This document shows, piece by piece, positions 1 through 6,736 of a stretch of 64,000 nt of DNA. The stretch comes from Chitinophagales bacterium. Lineage in GTDB: Bacteria > Bacteroidota > Bacteroidia > Chitinophagales > Chitinophagaceae. Position 1 is the first letter of the stretch; every line of letters starts with the position of its first letter. Under the pieces are notes generated by a model. That model searched no databases and was not told the origin of the DNA. It worked only from the letters and a program-made list of their open reading frames with translations. Location: NCBI GenBank assembly GCA_017303335.1, contig JAFLBK010000001.1, positions 1,617,001-1,681,000 of the forward strand, in the 5' to 3' direction. The position numbers and the translations under genes were made by a program.

Positions 1-114
1 TTCGAGTCCGATCGACGTAAGAATTCTGCTCAGCCGCTCCGGTTCGATCTTCACGGGCAGGCCTGCCTGTCCGGTAGGCAGGTAGTCGCAAAGCCAGTTA
101 TAACTAATGGTCAT
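1..114 (-). CDS. pheT: Phenylalanine--tRNA ligase beta subunit, N-terminal fragment
   Basis: First 38 codons of a leftward gene that runs off the left edge. The peptide opens MTISYNWLCDYLP and continues IEPERLSRILTSIGLE, the usual opening of bacterial PheT, which pairs with PheS to charge tRNA-Phe. Between them lies PTGQAGLP, which I do not expect in the family. It is encoded by a GC-rich palindrome (62-82) and looks like an in-frame insertion. The start is the ATG at 114-112, with a TATCTTTG promoter element about 30 bp upstream. It diverges from dnaB. Confidence 0.85.
   Translation of the reverse strand, partial: MTISYNWLCDYLPTGQAGLPVKIEPERLSRILTSIGLE
62..82. repeat. GC-rich palindromic element inside pheT
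   Basis: Arms CCTGCCT and AGGCAGG flank a 7-base centre. The element is in frame in pheT and reads P-T-G-Q-A-G-L. A sister element lies at 13912-13930 inside pdhC and is read in the same frame (P-A-G-Q-A-G). Confidence 0.7.
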
Positions 115-142
115 CTGTTGATACTGATTGATTGTTGACGGA

Positions 143-150
143 CAAAGATA
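143..150 (-). promoter_or_regulatory. -7 promoter element for pheT
   Basis: Reads TATCTTTG on the minus strand, a full match to the Bacteroidota TAnnTTTG motif, 29 bases before the pheT ATG. No good TTG (-33) element is visible at the usual spacing. Confidence 0.5.
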
Positions 151-266
151 GTTGATTGCAGAGGAACTGTAATACGTAGGGATTCAAACTAACGAACCCT
201 TCGTAAAAAAACAAACACGGTTTCAAAGCGCTGGGTGCAGAAAAAGAAATTTGGCCGCGATGCGAT

Positions 267-275
267 TGTGCATAA
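267..275 (-). promoter_or_regulatory. DnaA box 1
   Basis: TGTGCATAA on the plus strand, i.e. TTATGCACA, a full match to TTATNCACA. Confidence 0.55.
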
Positions 276-322
276 AAACGCCCTTCTGTTTCCTGTTCCT
301 GCATTTTTGTTTGTTAGTTTTA

Positions 323-331
323 TGTGGATAA
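323..331 (-). promoter_or_regulatory. DnaA box 2
   Basis: TGTGGATAA on the plus strand, i.e. TTATCCACA, the strongest form of the DnaA box. It lies 14 bases before the TACCTTTG promoter element. Confidence 0.6.
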
Positions 332-344
332 GGCCTTGATAAGC

Positions 345-352
345 TACCTTTG
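345..352 (+). promoter_or_regulatory. -7 promoter element for dnaB
   Basis: TACCTTTG, a full TAnnTTTG match, between DnaA boxes 2 and 3. It would give dnaB a leader of about 135 bases. A weaker element (TACCTTAG, 442-449) is closer to the gene. Confidence 0.45.
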
Positions 353-400
353 CTGTGAACGGGAGGTGGAAAACACTTGCAAAACATTTTTCGTTGGGGT

Positions 401-409
401 TGTGGATAA
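401..409 (-). promoter_or_regulatory. DnaA box 3
   Basis: TGTGGATAA on the plus strand (TTATCCACA), same orientation as boxes 1 and 2, in the predicted dnaB leader. Confidence 0.6.
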
Positions 410-494
410 AAATGAAACCATCTTTAATCTCGGTTTGCAACTACCTTAGCCGCCCTGCATAGATTAACCCTAACCAGAACCAGTATTCAGGCAC

Positions 495-2054
495 ATGGAA
501 CTTACAAATTTCAATAAGGATAAAAAATTACGCCGTAAAGCGCCCGTTGATCTGGGCACCATGGTTTTCGGCAAGGTACCGCCTCAGGCGAAGGAACTCG
601 AAGAAGCTGTATTGGGCGCTATCATGCTCGAAAAAAGCGCTTTCGATACCGTGGTGGAGATATTGAAACCCGAATGCTTTTATGTAGACGCCAACCAGCG
701 TATTTACCGGGCCATGCAGGGACTTGCGATCAAGAGCATGCCCATCGACCTGCTCACCGTGGTGGAAGAGTTGCGCATCCGTGAAGAACTGGACGGAGTG
801 GGTGGGCCGTACTACATTACCAAACTCACCAACGCGGTGGTTTCTTCGGCCAACATCGAAGCGCATTCCCGCATCATTCTCCAGAAATTCATTCAGCGGG
901 AACTCATCCGCATCAGCGGCGAGATCATCGGCGATGCCTATGAAGACAGTACCGATGTATTTGATATGCTCGACGACGCGGAAGGAAAACTCTTCGAGAT
1001 CACCAACAATCACCTGCGTAAGAATTTCGACAGCATCGATACGGTACTGGTGAAAACCATCCAGCGCATCGAAGACATGCGCAACCGCCAGGAAGATATT
1101 ACCGGTGTACCTACCGGTTTTCCTTCACTCGATAAACTCACGTATGGCTGGCAGCCTACCGACCTGATCATTCTCGCCGCCCGTCCTTCCGTGGGTAAAA
1201 CAGCCTTTGCCCTTAACCTGGCCCGGAGCGCCGCGATGGATCCCGTTAAACCCACCGCGGTCGGTTTCTTCAGCCTGGAGATGAGCAGCGGGCAATTGGT
1301 GCAGCGGATACTCAGCGCCGAAAGCGAGATCTGGCTCGAAAAGATAGCGCGGGGTAAGCTCGAGGAACACGAGATGAAGCAATTGTACAAACGGGGGATC
1401 GAGCGTTTATCCAAAGCGCCGATCTTCATCGATGATACCGCGGCCCTGAATATTTTCGAACTGCGGGCCAAATGCCGCCGGCTGAAGAATAAGCACAACG
1501 TTGGGTTGATCCTCATCGACTACCTGCAGCTGATGAGCGGAAGCGGCGACAACCGAAACAGCAACCGGGAACAGGAGATCAGCCGCATCTCCCGCGACCT
1601 GAAAGGCCTGGCCAAGGAACTGCAGGTGCCCATCATCGCTCTTTCGCAATTGAGCCGTGAGGTAGAGAAGCGGAAAGAAGGAGCCAAGATCCCGCAACTG
1701 AGCGATCTGCGTGAATCGGGCGCCATCGAACAGGATGCCGACCTGGTTATGTTCCTGTACCGGCCGGAATACTACGACATCACTGCCAATGAATTCGGCG
1801 AAAGCAATAAAGGCGAAACCTATGTGAAGATCGCCAAGCACCGGAACGGTAGCCTGGATACGGTTAAATTAAAAGCCCTGCTGCACATCCAGAAATTTGT
1901 GGAAGAAGAAGGCGGTGGCGATTTTGCGTCCGGCCTGCCGGGTGGAAGCTGGAAACCGGTCAAAACAGATGGCGGCGATGAAGGTGCACGGCTCTATATC
2001 CAGAAAGGAAGCAAGATGAACGATGGAGAGTTCGACGACGATGCGCCTTTCTAA
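495..2054 (+). CDS. dnaB: Replicative DNA helicase DnaB
   Basis: Hexameric 5'-3' helicase of the replication fork, 519 residues. The N-terminal collar domain (about 30-180) contains PPQAKELEEAVLGAIML. The C-terminal RecA-like ATPase has Walker A ARPSVGKT at 229-236, FFSLEMS at 258-264, Walker B VGLILIDYLQLM at 336-347, and the ALSQLSR and DLRESGAIEQDADLVMF motifs around 382-420. The acidic tail ending NDGEFDDDAPF is usual for Bacteroidota DnaB. The ATG at 495 gives a lead-in of about 30 residues. No intein is present. The upstream gap carries DnaA boxes, so expression may be tied to replication initiation (inference). Confidence 0.97.
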   Translation: MELTNFNKDKKLRRKAPVDLGTMVFGKVPPQAKELEEAVLGAIMLEKSAFDTVVEILKPECFYVDANQRIYRAMQGLAIKSMPIDLLTVVEELRIREELDGVGGPYYITKLTNAVVSSANIEAHSRIILQKFIQRELIRISGEIIGDAYEDSTDVFDMLDDAEGKLFEITNNHLRKNFDSIDTVLVKTIQRIEDMRNRQEDITGVPTGFPSLDKLTYGWQPTDLIILAARPSVGKTAFALNLARSAAMDPVKPTAVGFFSLEMSSGQLVQRILSAESEIWLEKIARGKLEEHEMKQLYKRGIERLSKAPIFIDDTAALNIFELRAKCRRLKNKHNVGLILIDYLQLMSGSGDNRNSNREQEISRISRDLKGLAKELQVPIIALSQLSREVEKRKEGAKIPQLSDLRESGAIEQDADLVMFLYRPEYYDITANEFGESNKGETYVKIAKHRNGSLDTVKLKALLHIQKFVEEEGGGDFASGLPGGSWKPVKTDGGDEGARLYIQKGSKMNDGEFDDDAPF

Positions 2055-2078
2055 GTAAGAATTAAATGAATAAGTTAG

Positions 2079-2109
2079 AATGAAGAGTAGACATGTTTTA
2101 CTCTTCATT
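2079..2109. other. Perfect 11 bp stem-loop between dnaB and rsmE
   Basis: Arms AATGAAGAGTA (2079-2089) and TACTCTTCATT (2099-2109) pair perfectly around a 9-base loop. No T-run follows, so it is not a classical terminator. It ends 7 bases before the chosen rsmE start and could affect initiation or protect a 3' end. Confidence 0.6.
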
Positions 2110-2116
2110 TCCATTT

Positions 2117-2824
2117 ATGGCACTTCCATTTTTTTATAAAGAAGATATTGCTGCCGGTGCCGAACAGGTAATACTGGATGAAGATACCAGCAAGCACATC
2201 GTGCAGGTGCTTCGCATGCAGAACGGCGAACAACTGCAACTCACCGATGGAAAGGGAAACCTGTTCACCGGCGTGATAACCGACAACAACCGGAAGCGTT
2301 GTGCGGTAGCCATCCTTCAAACCACAAACCTTCAACCTCAAACCAGGAAGATTTCCATCGCCATCTCCCTGCTGAAAAATACCAGCCGCTTTGAATGGTT
2401 CCTGGAGAAAGCCACGGAGATCGGTGTATCGGAGATCATCCCACTGGTATGTGCACGTACCGAAAAAACAGCGTTCAAGTACGACCGGATGAAGAGCATC
2501 CTGGTGAGCGCCATGCTGCAGAGCCAGCAATGCCGGTTGCCGGTGCTGCAGGAACCAATAAAATTCAATCAGCTGGTGCAGACAGCGCCGCATCCGCAAA
2601 AATTGATCGCACATTGCGAAGAGACAGGCGTGAAGCAAGCGCTTTCCACGCTGCAGCCCGTCAGTGCATCCGCCATCATTCTTATCGGGCCCGAAGGTGA
2701 CTTCACCCCGGAAGAAATTCAACTTGCTTTGGGAAACAACTTTTCTGCCGCAACGCTGGGTAATACAAGGCTGCGTACGGAAACGGCCGGGGTGGTGGCG
2801 GCCAGTTTACTTTGCCTGGTCTGA
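2117..2824 (+). CDS. rsmE: 16S rRNA (uracil(1498)-N(3))-methyltransferase RsmE
   Basis: SPOUT-class methyltransferase that methylates U1498 of 16S rRNA, 235 residues. The N-terminal PUA-like part starts MALPFFYKEDI and includes DTSKHIVQVLRMQNGEQL. The C-terminal knot has LIGPEGDFTPEEI and LGNTRLRTETA, the SAM-binding trefoil signature. The start at 2117 is chosen over an upstream ATG at 2093 because relatives begin M-x-L-P-F-F-Y and 2093 lies inside a hairpin. A stretch reading LQTTNLQPQTRK (about 2314-2347) is encoded by repeated AAACC/TTCAACC words and looks inserted. The last 18 bases overlap the convergent TerC gene. Confidence 0.93.
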   Translation: MALPFFYKEDIAAGAEQVILDEDTSKHIVQVLRMQNGEQLQLTDGKGNLFTGVITDNNRKRCAVAILQTTNLQPQTRKISIAISLLKNTSRFEWFLEKATEIGVSEIIPLVCARTEKTAFKYDRMKSILVSAMLQSQQCRLPVLQEPIKFNQLVQTAPHPQKLIAHCEETGVKQALSTLQPVSASAIILIGPEGDFTPEEIQLALGNNFSAATLGNTRLRTETAGVVAASLLCLV

Positions 2825-3610
2825 GTAATTTTTATCTTCTTCCTCCAGCACCGGCTCATTCAGTTTCACCACCCGTTTGTTCATTTTCCGGCGCATGGCC
2901 ATGTTCAGCATTTCCACGCAGAAGGAGAATGCCATACCGAAATAGATATAATTTTTCAGTCCCAGTTTTTCAGACGTTTCATGATCCCATCCGCCGATCA
3001 CCAGGCTTAGCCCGATCATCACCAGGAACGAAAGCGCCAGCATCTTAATGGTAGGGTGTTTATGTACAAAGGACGAAATGACCGGGCTGAAAAGAAACAT
3101 CACGATCATGGCCACTACCACCGCCGCGATCATGATCTCCACATGTTTGGCGGTACCGCCTGCGGTTATCACGCTGTCGAAAGAAAACACCGCGTCGATC
3201 AGCATGATCTGGGCAACGGCCTGCGGTAAGGAAAGTCCTTTTGCTTTTTTTGTATCCACATTCGGGTCTTCGCCCTCCAGTTTGGCGTGAATCTCTTTAA
3301 CGGTTTTATAGATCAGGAACAGTCCGCCCAGTATTTCCACGATGCTGGCCAGGTCGAACCCTTTATCGCCGATGGAGAAGATGGCCTTTCCTTTCTGCGA
3401 CAGCAACCAGCCCAGGGCCATCAGCAACAGGCTCCGGGAAATGATGCCCGTTATCATCCAGATGCGGCGGGCCCGTTTGCTCAGCGAGGCGTCTTTTAGC
3501 CGGCTCATGATGATGCTTACAAAGATCACGTTGTCGATTCCCAGCACGATTTCGAGGATCACAAGGATGATAAAACTGATGATACTTTCGGATGTAAAAA
3601 GATGCTCCAT
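2807..3610 (-). CDS. TerC/Alx family integral membrane protein
   Basis: 267 residues with about seven hydrophobic segments. Family signatures are LEIVLGIDNVIF near the N-terminus and DAVFSFDSVITA around 140-150, with acidic residues inside membrane helices. TerC-family proteins are linked to metal-ion (mainly manganese) efflux or tellurite resistance. The exact substrate here is unknown. It lies 16 bp downstream of pyrD on the same strand, so cotranscription is likely. Its stop codon lies within the 3' end of rsmE. Confidence 0.85.
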   Translation of the reverse strand: MEHLFTSESIISFIILVILEIVLGIDNVIFVSIIMSRLKDASLSKRARRIWMITGIISRSLLLMALGWLLSQKGKAIFSIGDKGFDLASIVEILGGLFLIYKTVKEIHAKLEGEDPNVDTKKAKGLSLPQAVAQIMLIDAVFSFDSVITAGGTAKHVEIMIAAVVVAMIVMFLFSPVISSFVHKHPTIKMLALSFLVMIGLSLVIGGWDHETSEKLGLKNYIYFGMAFSFCVEMLNMAMRRKMNKRVVKLNEPVLEEEDKNYSDQAK

Positions 3611-3626
3611 GCGTATTGATAATTGT

Positions 3627-4685
3627 CTATTGGTATTTGTTGATCTGCCGGCATATGTTTTTAACGATGGATGGGCCTTCGTAGATGAAGCCCGTCCACA
3701 CCTGTACCAGCGAAGCGCCCGCGTTTATTTTTTCCATCGCGTCGGCGCCGGTAAAGATACCGCCGCTGGCGATGATGGGAATACGTCCCTGTGTTTTTTG
3801 ATGAATGTACTTTACAATTTCGGTACTTCGTGCCTTTACAGGCAAACCGCTTAAACCGCCGGCGCCAATAGTTTGCAGTTTATGGTGTGTAGTCAGCAAT
3901 TGTTCTCTGCTGATGGTAGTGTTTGATGCAACGAGACCATCCAGCTTTATTTCTAAAGCAAGTTCAATTACAGCATCAATCTGTTCTTGTGTAAGATCAG
4001 GAGCTATTTTCAGCAGGATCGGTTTTTGGGTTTTGCATTTTGAATTTTGATTTTGCAGGTTCGTCAGAATTTTATGCAACGCATCTTTCTCCTGCAATTC
4101 CCGCAATCCCGGCGTATTGGGCGAACTCACGTTCACGACGAAATAATCCACATAGGGGTGGAGCGCCAGGAAACATTTCTCATAATCCTTCCAGGCTTCT
4201 TCATTGGGTGTGATCTTGTTCTTACCGATATTGCCGCCGATAACCAGGTTCCGGGTTCCGGGTTCCGGGTTCCGGTTTTTTTCTCTCCATGCTTTCAGGC
4301 GCTTTACGACCTCGTCAACCCCATCGTTGTTAAATCCCATGCGGTTGATGAGCGCCTTGTCCTTTGGCAGGCGGAACAACCGGGGTTTGTCGTTGCCCGG
4401 TTGCGGCAGCGGGGTAACGGTGCCGATCTCCACACAGCCAAAGCCAAGCGCTTCGAGTTCGTTCAAATAACGGGCGTTCTTATCGAAGCCGGCACCGAGC
4501 CCAATCCGGTTTGGAAATTGAATATTGAATATGGAATATTGATTATTTCCTTTCGGATTGAAGATCGATGCTATTACTGCCTTTCCTCCGGGTAACCGGC
4601 AAAGAAACCGCAGGCTGTTCATCGAAAAATAATGCACCCACTCCGGGTCGAAGAGGAATAAAAAAGAGCGCAGGAGTTTATACAT
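3627..4685 (-). CDS. pyrD: Dihydroorotate dehydrogenase (quinone), class 2
   Basis: Membrane-associated FMN enzyme that oxidises dihydroorotate to orotate with quinone as acceptor, 352 residues. Family motifs: IGLGAGFDKNA (61-71), INRMGFNND (113-121), NVSSPNTPGLR (185-195, catalytic Ser about 188), LLKIAPD (224-230), VASNTT (252-257), IIASGGI (304-310). The N-terminal extension typical of class 2 is present. Odd feature: four variable stretches (residues 48-57, 139-147, 211-221 and about 265-272) are encoded by short-period repeats, including almost four copies of TTCCGGG on the plus strand at 4249-4275. These seem to fill surface loops without breaking the frame. Middle gene of a leftward three-gene group. 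Confidence 0.95.
   Translation of the reverse strand: MYKLLRSFLFLFDPEWVHYFSMNSLRFLCRLPGGKAVIASIFNPKGNNQYSIFNIQFPNRIGLGAGFDKNARYLNELEALGFGCVEIGTVTPLPQPGNDKPRLFRLPKDKALINRMGFNNDGVDEVVKRLKAWREKNRNPEPGTRNLVIGGNIGKNKITPNEEAWKDYEKCFLALHPYVDYFVVNVSSPNTPGLRELQEKDALHKILTNLQNQNSKCKTQKPILLKIAPDLTQEQIDAVIELALEIKLDGLVASNTTISREQLLTTHHKLQTIGAGGLSGLPVKARSTEIVKYIHQKTQGRIPIIASGGIFTGADAMEKINAGASLVQVWTGFIYEGPSIVKNICRQINKYQ
4249..4275. repeat. 7 bp tandem repeat inside pyrD
   Basis: Three full copies plus six bases of TTCCGGG. On the coding strand it reads NPEPGTRN. A 7-base unit cycles through all three frames, so the peptide is not itself periodic. Confidence 0.85.
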
Positions 4686-4694
4686 GACCGGGCA

Positions 4695-5273
4695 TTAATG
4701 ATAGGCTTTCAGTTTTTCGACCACTTCCTTGCTGAACAGCATGGGAACGATGCTGCTTTCCTCATCGTAGTTCACAAAACTCCACTCGTTGGCGAATTCA
4801 TCTTTGATGGCTACCAGGTACGAAAGCATGTTCACGTGCAGTACACCCTCGGCCCGGCTGAACCGGATATTCTCCTTTCCGAATTGCATCCCCATGAGTT
4901 GTGTAAATAATTCCTCGTTGGTAGAGTCGGGGGCCGACTTGAATTTCATGCGCATGATCATGGTATGGCTGATCTTGGCATAGCGTCCCTTGCCGGAAGA
5001 AAACACCGGGAAAATGGTCTTCACCCGTATCGAGTCGAGCGTAGCGGTAAATTCCTCGTTATCCAAAGCCGCCAGCAGCTGTTCCTTCATTTGGTCCCGT
5101 GTGGCCAGGGTGAAAATCTTCGGGTAGGTGTAGTCGAGAATCTTGTCGATTTCGGATAACTGGGTATAGCCCAGGATTTCCTGCAGCCTGCGTGACAGGG
5201 CGGTATCCTGCTGCGCATGTGTTACCGTGGTGCTGGTAATCAGTACAAGGACCGACAAAAGGAATCTTTTCAT
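4695..5273 (-). CDS. Secreted protein of unknown function
   Basis: 192 residues starting with a signal peptide (MKRFLLSVLVLITSTTVTHAQ, predicted cleavage after HA). The mature part is polar and mixed alpha/beta (ILGYTQLSEIDKILDYTYPKI, then IRVKTIFPVFSSGKGRYAKI) without cysteines or a motif I recognise. It ends 9 bp before pyrD and is probably the first gene of the secreted protein-pyrD-TerC transcript. A TATTTTTG promoter element sits 11 bases before its ATG. Predicted location is the periplasm. I do not infer a function. Confidence 0.75.
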   Translation of the reverse strand: MKRFLLSVLVLITSTTVTHAQQDTALSRRLQEILGYTQLSEIDKILDYTYPKIFTLATRDQMKEQLLAALDNEEFTATLDSIRVKTIFPVFSSGKGRYAKISHTMIMRMKFKSAPDSTNEELFTQLMGMQFGKENIRFSRAEGVLHVNMLSYLVAIKDEFANEWSFVNYDEESSIVPMLFSKEVVEKLKAYH

Positions 5274-5284
5274 AATGATGAGCG

Positions 5285-5292
5285 CAAAAATA
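5285..5292 (-). promoter_or_regulatory. -7 element for the secreted protein-pyrD-TerC operon
   Basis: TATTTTTG on the minus strand, a full TAnnTTTG match, 11 bases before the ATG at 5273. No clear TTG element at -33. Confidence 0.45.
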
Positions 5293-5311
5293 GGCTACGG
5301 TTCGGAGTTTT

Positions 5312-5339
5312 TTGGTTTCATCCGGAAATAATAACTTTG
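5312..5339 (+). promoter_or_regulatory. Promoter for the thiolase gene
   Basis: TTG (5312-5314), 17 bases, then TAACTTTG (5332-5339): a full match to the Bacteroidota TTG-N17-23-TAnnTTTG promoter. The predicted transcript has a leader of about 110 bases that contains the 5373-5445 repeats. Confidence 0.65.
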
Positions 5340-5372
5340 GTTCCGAAAGTTGCATAAACAACTAAGTAGGTT

Positions 5373-5445
5373 GATAGCAAATGGTTCATAGTTCGTAGAG
5401 AAACTAGTTGTTGCTATCGACCATGAGCTATGAGCCATGAACCAT
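5373..5445. repeat. Nested inverted repeats with word-like units
   Basis: GATAGCAA (5373-5380) pairs with TTGCTATC (5411-5418), and ATGGTTCAT (5381-5389) pairs with ATGAACCAT (5437-5445). The right side is made of degenerate units of the type CCATGAGC / TATGAGC / CATGAACC. It lies in the leader of the thiolase gene. Confidence 0.65.
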
Positions 5446-5458
5446 TAACCTTTTTCTC

Positions 5459-6637
5459 ATGCAGGAAGCATACATCGTAGCCGGGTTCCGGACAGCCGTA
5501 ACCAAAAGTAAAAAAGGAGGATTTCGTTTTACACGCCCCGACGACCTGGCGGTGGACGTGATCAAGGGATTGCTGGCCAGTGTTCCGCAACTGGATCCCA
5601 GGCGGGTGGATGATGTGATCGTTGGTAATGCCGTTCCGGAGGCCGAACAGGGTTTGCAGGTTGGCCGGATGATATCGGCCAAGGCGGTGGGCATTCACGC
5701 TCCCGGCATCACGATCAACCGGTATTGTGCCAGCGGACTGGAAAGCATCGCGATGGCTACAGCCAAGATACGCACCGGCATGGCCGAATGTATCATCGCC
5801 GGCGGAGCCGAAAGCATGAGCCTGGTGCCGACAGCCGGTTGGAAAACCGTACCTTCTTACGCCATCGCGGAAAAAGAACCGGATTACTACCTGAGCATGG
5901 GACTTACCGCCGAAGCGGTTGCCAAAGAATACAGCATCAGCCGCGAAGACCAGGACGCATTCAGCTACAACAGTCACCTCAAAGCCGGCAACGCGATCAA
6001 AGAAGGATATTTTAAATCGGGCATATTGCCGATCACGGTGGAAGATATCTATCTCGACGGGAAGGGAAAAAAACAGAAACGGAATTTTGTGGTGGATACC
6101 GATGAAGGCGTACGTGCCGATACATCGATCGAAGGATTGGCCAAACTGAAACCGGCATTTGCCGCGGGTGGTTGTGTAACAGCGGGCAACTCTTCGCAAA
6201 CAAGCGACGGCGCAGCCTTTGTGATCGTGATGAGCGATCGCATGATCAACGAACTTGGTTTAAAACCCATCGCCCGCCTGGTGAATTGCGCCAGCGCCGG
6301 TGTACATCCCCGCATCATGGGCATTGGCCCGGTAGAAGCCGTTCCGAAAGTGTTGAAGCAGGCCGGCATGAATATGTCCCAGATCGACCTGATCGAACTC
6401 AATGAAGCATTTGCCTCCCAGTCACTCGCCGTTATCCGTGCACTGGAACTCGATCCCGCGATCGTAAACATCAACGGGGGCGCTATCGCACTCGGGCATC
6501 CGCTTGGTTGCACCGGTTGCAAACTCACCATCCAGCTGGTGAACGACATGAAACGCCTCAATAAAAAATACGGCATCGTAACGGCTTGTGTCGGTGGCGG
6601 ACAGGGGATTGCGGGTATCATTGAGAATATCCAGTAA
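5459..6637 (+). CDS. Acetyl-CoA C-acyltransferase (thiolase)
   Basis: Thiolase of 392 residues that cleaves 3-ketoacyl-CoA with CoA, or condenses acyl-CoAs in reverse. All catalytic parts are present: nucleophile Cys90 in NRYCASGLES, NEAF at 315-318, His347 in GHPLG, and Cys377 in TACVGGGQG. The length is typical of degradative thiolases of the FadA type. A beta-oxidation role is the best guess, but no 3-hydroxyacyl-CoA dehydrogenase partner is adjacent. It has its own promoter (5312-5339) after a repeat-rich leader. The next gene is unrelated. Confidence 0.93.
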   Translation: MQEAYIVAGFRTAVTKSKKGGFRFTRPDDLAVDVIKGLLASVPQLDPRRVDDVIVGNAVPEAEQGLQVGRMISAKAVGIHAPGITINRYCASGLESIAMATAKIRTGMAECIIAGGAESMSLVPTAGWKTVPSYAIAEKEPDYYLSMGLTAEAVAKEYSISREDQDAFSYNSHLKAGNAIKEGYFKSGILPITVEDIYLDGKGKKQKRNFVVDTDEGVRADTSIEGLAKLKPAFAAGGCVTAGNSSQTSDGAAFVIVMSDRMINELGLKPIARLVNCASAGVHPRIMGIGPVEAVPKVLKQAGMNMSQIDLIELNEAFASQSLAVIRALELDPAIVNINGGAIALGHPLGCTGCKLTIQLVNDMKRLNKKYGIVTACVGGGQGIAGIIENIQ

Positions 6638-6736
6638 TACACGTTCTCGTCCCGTGTAACCACTCATCCTGTTCACTGGGCCGGCCGATTTTTATGCAAA
6701 CAGACATGTTTTCTCATCCTGTGCCAAATACAGTTT

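Larger units (their letters stand above)
115..494. other. pheT-dnaB intergenic region: candidate DnaA-binding / origin-like region
   Basis: A 380 bp gap between divergent pheT and dnaB with no convincing gene. It holds three matches to the DnaA box TTATNCACA, all on the minus strand (267-275, 323-331, 401-409), a near match at 366-374, a T-rich stretch around 301-325, and two TAnnTTTG promoter elements (143-150 leftward, 345-352 rightward). It could be a replication origin or a DnaA-controlled promoter for dnaB. The sequence alone cannot decide. Confidence 0.55.

Noticed and set aside
104..440. Two leftward reading frames of 66 and 83 codons in the pheT-dnaB gap
   Set aside because: They lack a start context, overlap the pheT start or promoter, and have no protein-like pattern; the DnaA boxes and promoters explain the region better.
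5373..5445. CRISPR-like or riboswitch-like structure from repeated units
   Set aside because: Units are degenerate, 7-10 bases long, with no spacers and no conserved riboswitch core; same for the other word-like repeats.
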